DNA from: Nitrospira sp. UBA5699
GTDB taxonomy: Bacteria; Nitrospirota; Nitrospiria; Nitrospirales; Nitrospiraceae
Direction of reading: 5' to 3'
Length of the DNA stretch: 9,681 nt
Assembly: GCA_002420105.1 (NCBI GenBank)
Contig: DIHJ01000046.1
Coordinates: 1 to 9,681 of the forward strand
This document shows, in pieces, positions 7,234-9,681 of this stretch. Under the pieces are notes generated by a model. That model searched no databases and had not been told where the DNA came from. It worked only from the letters and a program-made list of their open reading frames with translations. Positions within the stretch are counted from its first letter, which is position 1, and every line of letters starts with the position of its first letter. The position numbers and the translations under genes were made by a program.

Positions 7234-7274
7234 GCGAATGACCGGTCCCGGCGGCCGGGGTCGGGAACCTCGAA

Positions 7275-8474
7275 CTATCGGGGGGTTTGCGACGTTCCCA
7301 GCGTGGACGCGCCGGAGATTCGACGGGTCGGAGCGGTCTCGGCCACGACCTCGCGAAACGTTTGAATCATCCGGTCGACGTGGCGGTCCTTGTTGTAGAA
7401 CAGCTGGCATCGACGGCGGGCGTTGCGCCCGAACCGCCGCTGATCCTCCGGGCGGTCCAGCAGGAAGGTGATCCGCTGGGCGAGATCGTAGGGATCGTCG
7501 GTATAGGCTTCCACGCCGCATTCTCCGTTGACGACGGTCTCCCGGAGACAGCCTTGATTCGTGAAGACGATCGGCAGCCCGGCCGCCATGGCTTCGAGCA
7601 CCACCATCGGCTGTCCCTCCTGCTGGATGCCGGGGAAGACGAACAGATCGGCCGATCGGAGCAGCGCGTGCTTCTCCAGTCCCGTCACCTCTCCCACGAA
7701 CGTGATGTACGGCTCGAGCCGATGCTGGGCGATGTACCACTCGGCCACCTCGCGATGCAGCGGGTGCGACCAGCTCCCCGCAAACACGAACGCGACGTCG
7801 CGTCGATGCCGCAGCACGGTCGGGATCGCCGCCAGCAGGACCAGCGTGCCTTTCATGCGGTTCAACGTATTCAGATGCAGGATGCGCAGCGGCCTGGTTC
7901 CGTTCGGAGGTTCCCGCTCCGGTTCCCCCCAGAACAGATCGACGCCGTTCGGGACGACCACGACCCGATCGTCCGGCAGCAGGCCGGTGAAAATCGGGCG
8001 GAGCGATTCGCCCAGCACGATCATCCGACCGACCGTGCCGAGGACCATGCGCACGTACGCGCGCATGGCGGGCCAGCGCGACTGGTACCACTCGCGCAGC
8101 GCGCCGCCGTGCAGGTGCGTCACGATCTTCGCGCCCGTCAGCACCGCCGGCCAGAGCAGCAGGCTGTCCCGGATGAACCCGATGGTCGTCTGCGACAGCA
8201 CGAGGTACACGATCTGCGGGCGGCGCGTCAGGAGCAGCCGCCAGAGCCGGATCCATTGCCGGATGAACAACAGCACGTCGCGCCAGTCCGGCTTGTTGAC
8301 GTGGGCGATGCCCCGGCGGTCGGCCAGGTCCAGGTGCGTCACCTCGAACTCGTCCGTCAGCCGCGACATCAGGAGATGGCGGATGGCGACCGCCACGCCG
8401 TGGTAGGGCGGCGGCGTGGGACCGATCACCAGCAGTCGGGTTTTCCTGCCCGGGGTTTCCATGCCGTTGCTCAT
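7275..8474 (-). CDS. GT4-family glycosyltransferase (GT-B fold)
   Basis: This 399-residue protein is a retaining GT-B glycosyltransferase of the GT4 type, expected to add a sugar from a nucleotide donor to the growing lipid-linked repeat unit at the cytoplasmic membrane face. The N-terminal acceptor domain begins with LLVIGPTPPPYHGVAVAI at 14-31, where the Gly-rich loop normally sits. PNGVD at 175-179 marks the inter-domain junction and LRILHLNTLNRMKGT at 196-210 opens the donor domain. The EX7E motif is intact as EGQPMVVLE at 286-294, followed by AMAAGLPIV. A hydrophobic, basic stretch at about 65-85 (VLLFIRQWIRLWRLLLTRR) may attach it to the membrane. The start overlaps the stop of the preceding GT4 gene through ATGA, indicating translational coupling; no strong SD precedes it, and a second ATG four codons in is an alternative. 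The C-terminal 20 residues (after about 380) are Thr/Ser-rich and probably disordered. Donor and acceptor are unknown. Confidence 0.92.
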   Translation of the reverse strand: MSNGMETPGRKTRLLVIGPTPPPYHGVAVAIRHLLMSRLTDEFEVTHLDLADRRGIAHVNKPDWRDVLLFIRQWIRLWRLLLTRRPQIVYLVLSQTTIGFIRDSLLLWPAVLTGAKIVTHLHGGALREWYQSRWPAMRAYVRMVLGTVGRMIVLGESLRPIFTGLLPDDRVVVVPNGVDLFWGEPEREPPNGTRPLRILHLNTLNRMKGTLVLLAAIPTVLRHRRDVAFVFAGSWSHPLHREVAEWYIAQHRLEPYITFVGEVTGLEKHALLRSADLFVFPGIQQEGQPMVVLEAMAAGLPIVFTNQGCLRETVVNGECGVEAYTDDPYDLAQRITFLLDRPEDQRRFGRNARRRCQLFYNKDRHVDRMIQTFREVVAETAPTRRISGASTLGTSQTPR

Positions 8475-9640
8475 CGGACCGGGGGCGCGAGACGGCGGCC
8501 GTCCCGCCGCGCGCCGTACACGATCGTGCGCAGAAATCTCACCATGCGATCGGCCGTCGGCTTCGTATCGCAGGAACGGACCCGTTCATACGCCGCCCGT
8601 CCGATGGCTCGCCGCCGCTCCCCGGAAAGAGCAAGCAGGCCCACAATCGTGCCGGCCGAAGCCTCCGCATCGCGGGGATCGATCGCATAGCCCGTCACGC
8701 CCTCCTCCACCAGATCCCGCGTCGCCGCGGCATGAACCGACGACACGACGGGCAGTTCCGCCGCCATCGCCTCCGCCAACACCAGCCCGTAGGCATCGTA
8801 GCGGGTGGGAAACAGGAACAGGTCGGCCAAGGCGAACTGCTCGGCCAACCGCGCTTCATCCAGATGGCCGAGAAACCGCACGCGCGACCAGCCCGCCTCG
8901 CGGACGAGCCGTTCATAGGCCACGCGGCAGGGCCCGTCGCCCGCGATCAGCAGAACCGTGTCGGGCCTGGCCTTGACCACCTCGCGATAGATCGCGAAGA
9001 GTTCGTCCCAGCCCTTGCGGGGAATCAGTTGGCCAACTGACAGCAACGCCGGACCGGACGGTTGCTCGCGCGCCGGACTCTCCCGATGCGCCAGCCTGCA
9101 GACGCCCACCCGTTCGTGCAGCTCTTCCGCCTCGAACGGCATGGAGGCGGTCAGGATCGAAGCGGGATCCGCGCCGTACTGTGCGAACGCGTCATGCGCG
9201 TCCTTCGAGGAAGCCACGCAGCCGTCGGCGCCCGAGATCAGGAGCCGCCGGAGGCCCCGTTTGATCCGCGACGATTGCGCCCCGTCCCGGAGCGTGAACT
9301 CCCCCCACTGGACATAGCGTTTCCCGGACAGCTTGCAGTACAGGAAGGCGGCGACATGCGCCGGCGCGAATCCGCCGCTCAGCACGACGTCCGGATCGAG
9401 CCGTCGCAGCCGCCGCAGCACGCCGTAGTTCAGATGCACGGACACCTCCGCGCCGGGCGGCTTGAGGTGCAGGCCCGGCAGGATCTCGGCATGGAAACTG
9501 AACGGTCTCAGCCGCCATTGCCGGTTCTCTTCCTGCCGCGTGTCGGTCGGCACCGTGCAGGCCTTCGTCGATTTCCCCAGCGACTCGAAGAGCGGGATCC
9601 GGTACGGGGTCAGGATGTTCGTGACGACGGCGAGCTTCAT
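8471..9640 (-). CDS. GT4-family glycosyltransferase (GT-B fold)
   Basis: This 389-residue GT-B enzyme begins MKLAVVTNILTPYRIPLFE, the usual first strand and loop of GT4 proteins with a TPYR motif. The donor domain starts near 197 with PALLSVGQLIPRKGWDEL, has GDGP at 234-237 and FLGHLDEARLAEQFALADLF at 256-275 region, then DAYGLVLAEAMA at 282-293. This last is the EX7E motif with Asp282 in place of the first Glu and Glu290 as the second; the Asp form is also found in active GT4 enzymes. It probably adds one sugar of the EPS repeat unit. Sequence similarity to the next gene is only at family level, so the two are not a recent duplication. The start is supported by AGGGAGGGG six bases upstream and by the alignment of MKLAVVTN with the first beta strand. 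It overlaps the following GT4 gene by 4 bp. Specificity is unknown. Confidence 0.92.
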   Translation of the reverse strand: MKLAVVTNILTPYRIPLFESLGKSTKACTVPTDTRQEENRQWRLRPFSFHAEILPGLHLKPPGAEVSVHLNYGVLRRLRRLDPDVVLSGGFAPAHVAAFLYCKLSGKRYVQWGEFTLRDGAQSSRIKRGLRRLLISGADGCVASSKDAHDAFAQYGADPASILTASMPFEAEELHERVGVCRLAHRESPAREQPSGPALLSVGQLIPRKGWDELFAIYREVVKARPDTVLLIAGDGPCRVAYERLVREAGWSRVRFLGHLDEARLAEQFALADLFLFPTRYDAYGLVLAEAMAAELPVVSSVHAAATRDLVEEGVTGYAIDPRDAEASAGTIVGLLALSGERRRAIGRAAYERVRSCDTKPTADRMVRFLRTIVYGARRDGRRLAPPVR

Positions 9641-9681
9641 TCCATGCCCCTCCCTGTCGCAAGCATCGCCGGAGGCGCCGC
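9637..9681 (-). CDS. Possible 3' end of an upstream gene, cut by the window edge
   Basis: One minus-strand frame is open from the right edge for 14 codons (ending in ATGRGME) and stops at TGA 9639-9637. That stop would overlap the GT4 start as ATGA, the same junction seen between the two GT4 genes. The piece is too short to show any family and the other frames are also open over this length, so this is only a suggestion from operon geometry. Confidence 0.22.
   Translation of the reverse strand, partial: AAPPAMLATGRGME
9647..9655 (-). promoter_or_regulatory. Shine-Dalgarno site of the first GT4 gene
   Basis: The minus strand reads AGGGAGGGG, six bases before the ATG at 9640-9638. A nearer ATG at 9645-9643 would read only two codons before TGA, so it is not the start of a separate gene. 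Confidence 0.65.

Larger units (their letters stand above)
7110..7274 (-). promoter_or_regulatory. 165-bp intergenic region, candidate promoter/operator of the WecG-to-export operon
   Basis: This is the only gap over 30 bp in the window and it separates the two GT4 genes from the following five-gene run. It holds no convincing ORF. It contains a GC hairpin followed by TATTTT, an AT-rich patch at about 7188-7213 in an otherwise GC-rich region, and a near-palindrome GTAACCGGTGAC (7131-7142, one mismatched pair) 22 bp before the WecG-like start. I looked for sigma70 boxes at 16-18 bp spacing and a sigma54 -24/-12 element on the minus strand and found no convincing pair, so the promoter role rests on position and composition only. 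Confidence 0.4.

Noticed and set aside
7240..7262. GC hairpin CCCGG/CCGGG after the GT4 stop as a terminator
   Set aside because: The stem is five pairs with a three-base loop and no T-run follows; such short GC palindromes are common in this composition.
7287..8690. A 467-codon plus-strand open frame spanning both GT4 genes
   Set aside because: It crosses the junction of two real genes on the other strand, has Arg/His/Gln-rich low-information sequence and matches no family.

Overview
The window is a compact, high-GC bacterial exopolysaccharide (EPS) locus in which every supported gene lies on the minus strand, so it reads from the right edge to the left. It carries the marks of an exosortase-linked EPS cluster: an exosortase fused to an EpsI domain, a PrsT-like TPR lipoprotein and a Wza-type polysaccharide export protein. 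Strong Shine-Dalgarno sequences, the high GC content and outer-membrane export components point to a diderm bacterium. Exosortase/PEP-CTERM EPS clusters are known in Proteobacteria, Nitrospirota and related groups; the family mix fits either, and the sequence alone does not settle the taxon.

Layout in transcription order: (1) GT4-type glycosyltransferase, 9640-8471, possibly overlapping by 4 bp the end of an upstream gene cut by the window edge; (2) a second GT4-type glycosyltransferase, 8474-7275, overlapping gene 1 through an ATGA junction; (3) a 165-bp intergenic stretch, 7274-7110, the only real gap, with a weak terminator-like hairpin and an AT-rich repeat/palindrome; (4) WecG/TagA/CpsF-family glycosyltransferase, 7109-6291; (5) exosortase-EpsI fusion, 6265-4655; (6) WecA/MraY-like polyprenyl-phosphate sugar-1-phosphate transferase with a long extra membrane domain, 4644-3013; (7) PrsT-like TPR lipoprotein, 2984-600; (8) polysaccharide export protein, 588 to the left edge, truncated by the window. 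Genes 4 to 8 are separated by only 10-28 bp and look like one operon.

Inferred working model: the WecA-like enzyme puts a first sugar phosphate on the polyprenyl carrier, the WecG/TagA-like enzyme adds the second sugar, the two GT4 enzymes extend the repeat unit, and the polymer leaves through an envelope channel that includes the Wza-like protein, with the TPR lipoprotein as a scaffold. The exosortase would process proteins with a C-terminal sorting signal at the inner membrane. No flippase (Wzx), polymerase (Wzy), chain-length regulator/kinase or exosortase substrate is present here, so these must lie outside the window or be absent.

No tRNA, rRNA, CRISPR array, insertion sequence or phage gene was seen. 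Nothing clearly amounts to an undescribed system. The most unusual points are the extra C-terminal membrane domain on the WecA-like enzyme, the exosortase-EpsI fusion, and the structured intergenic region.
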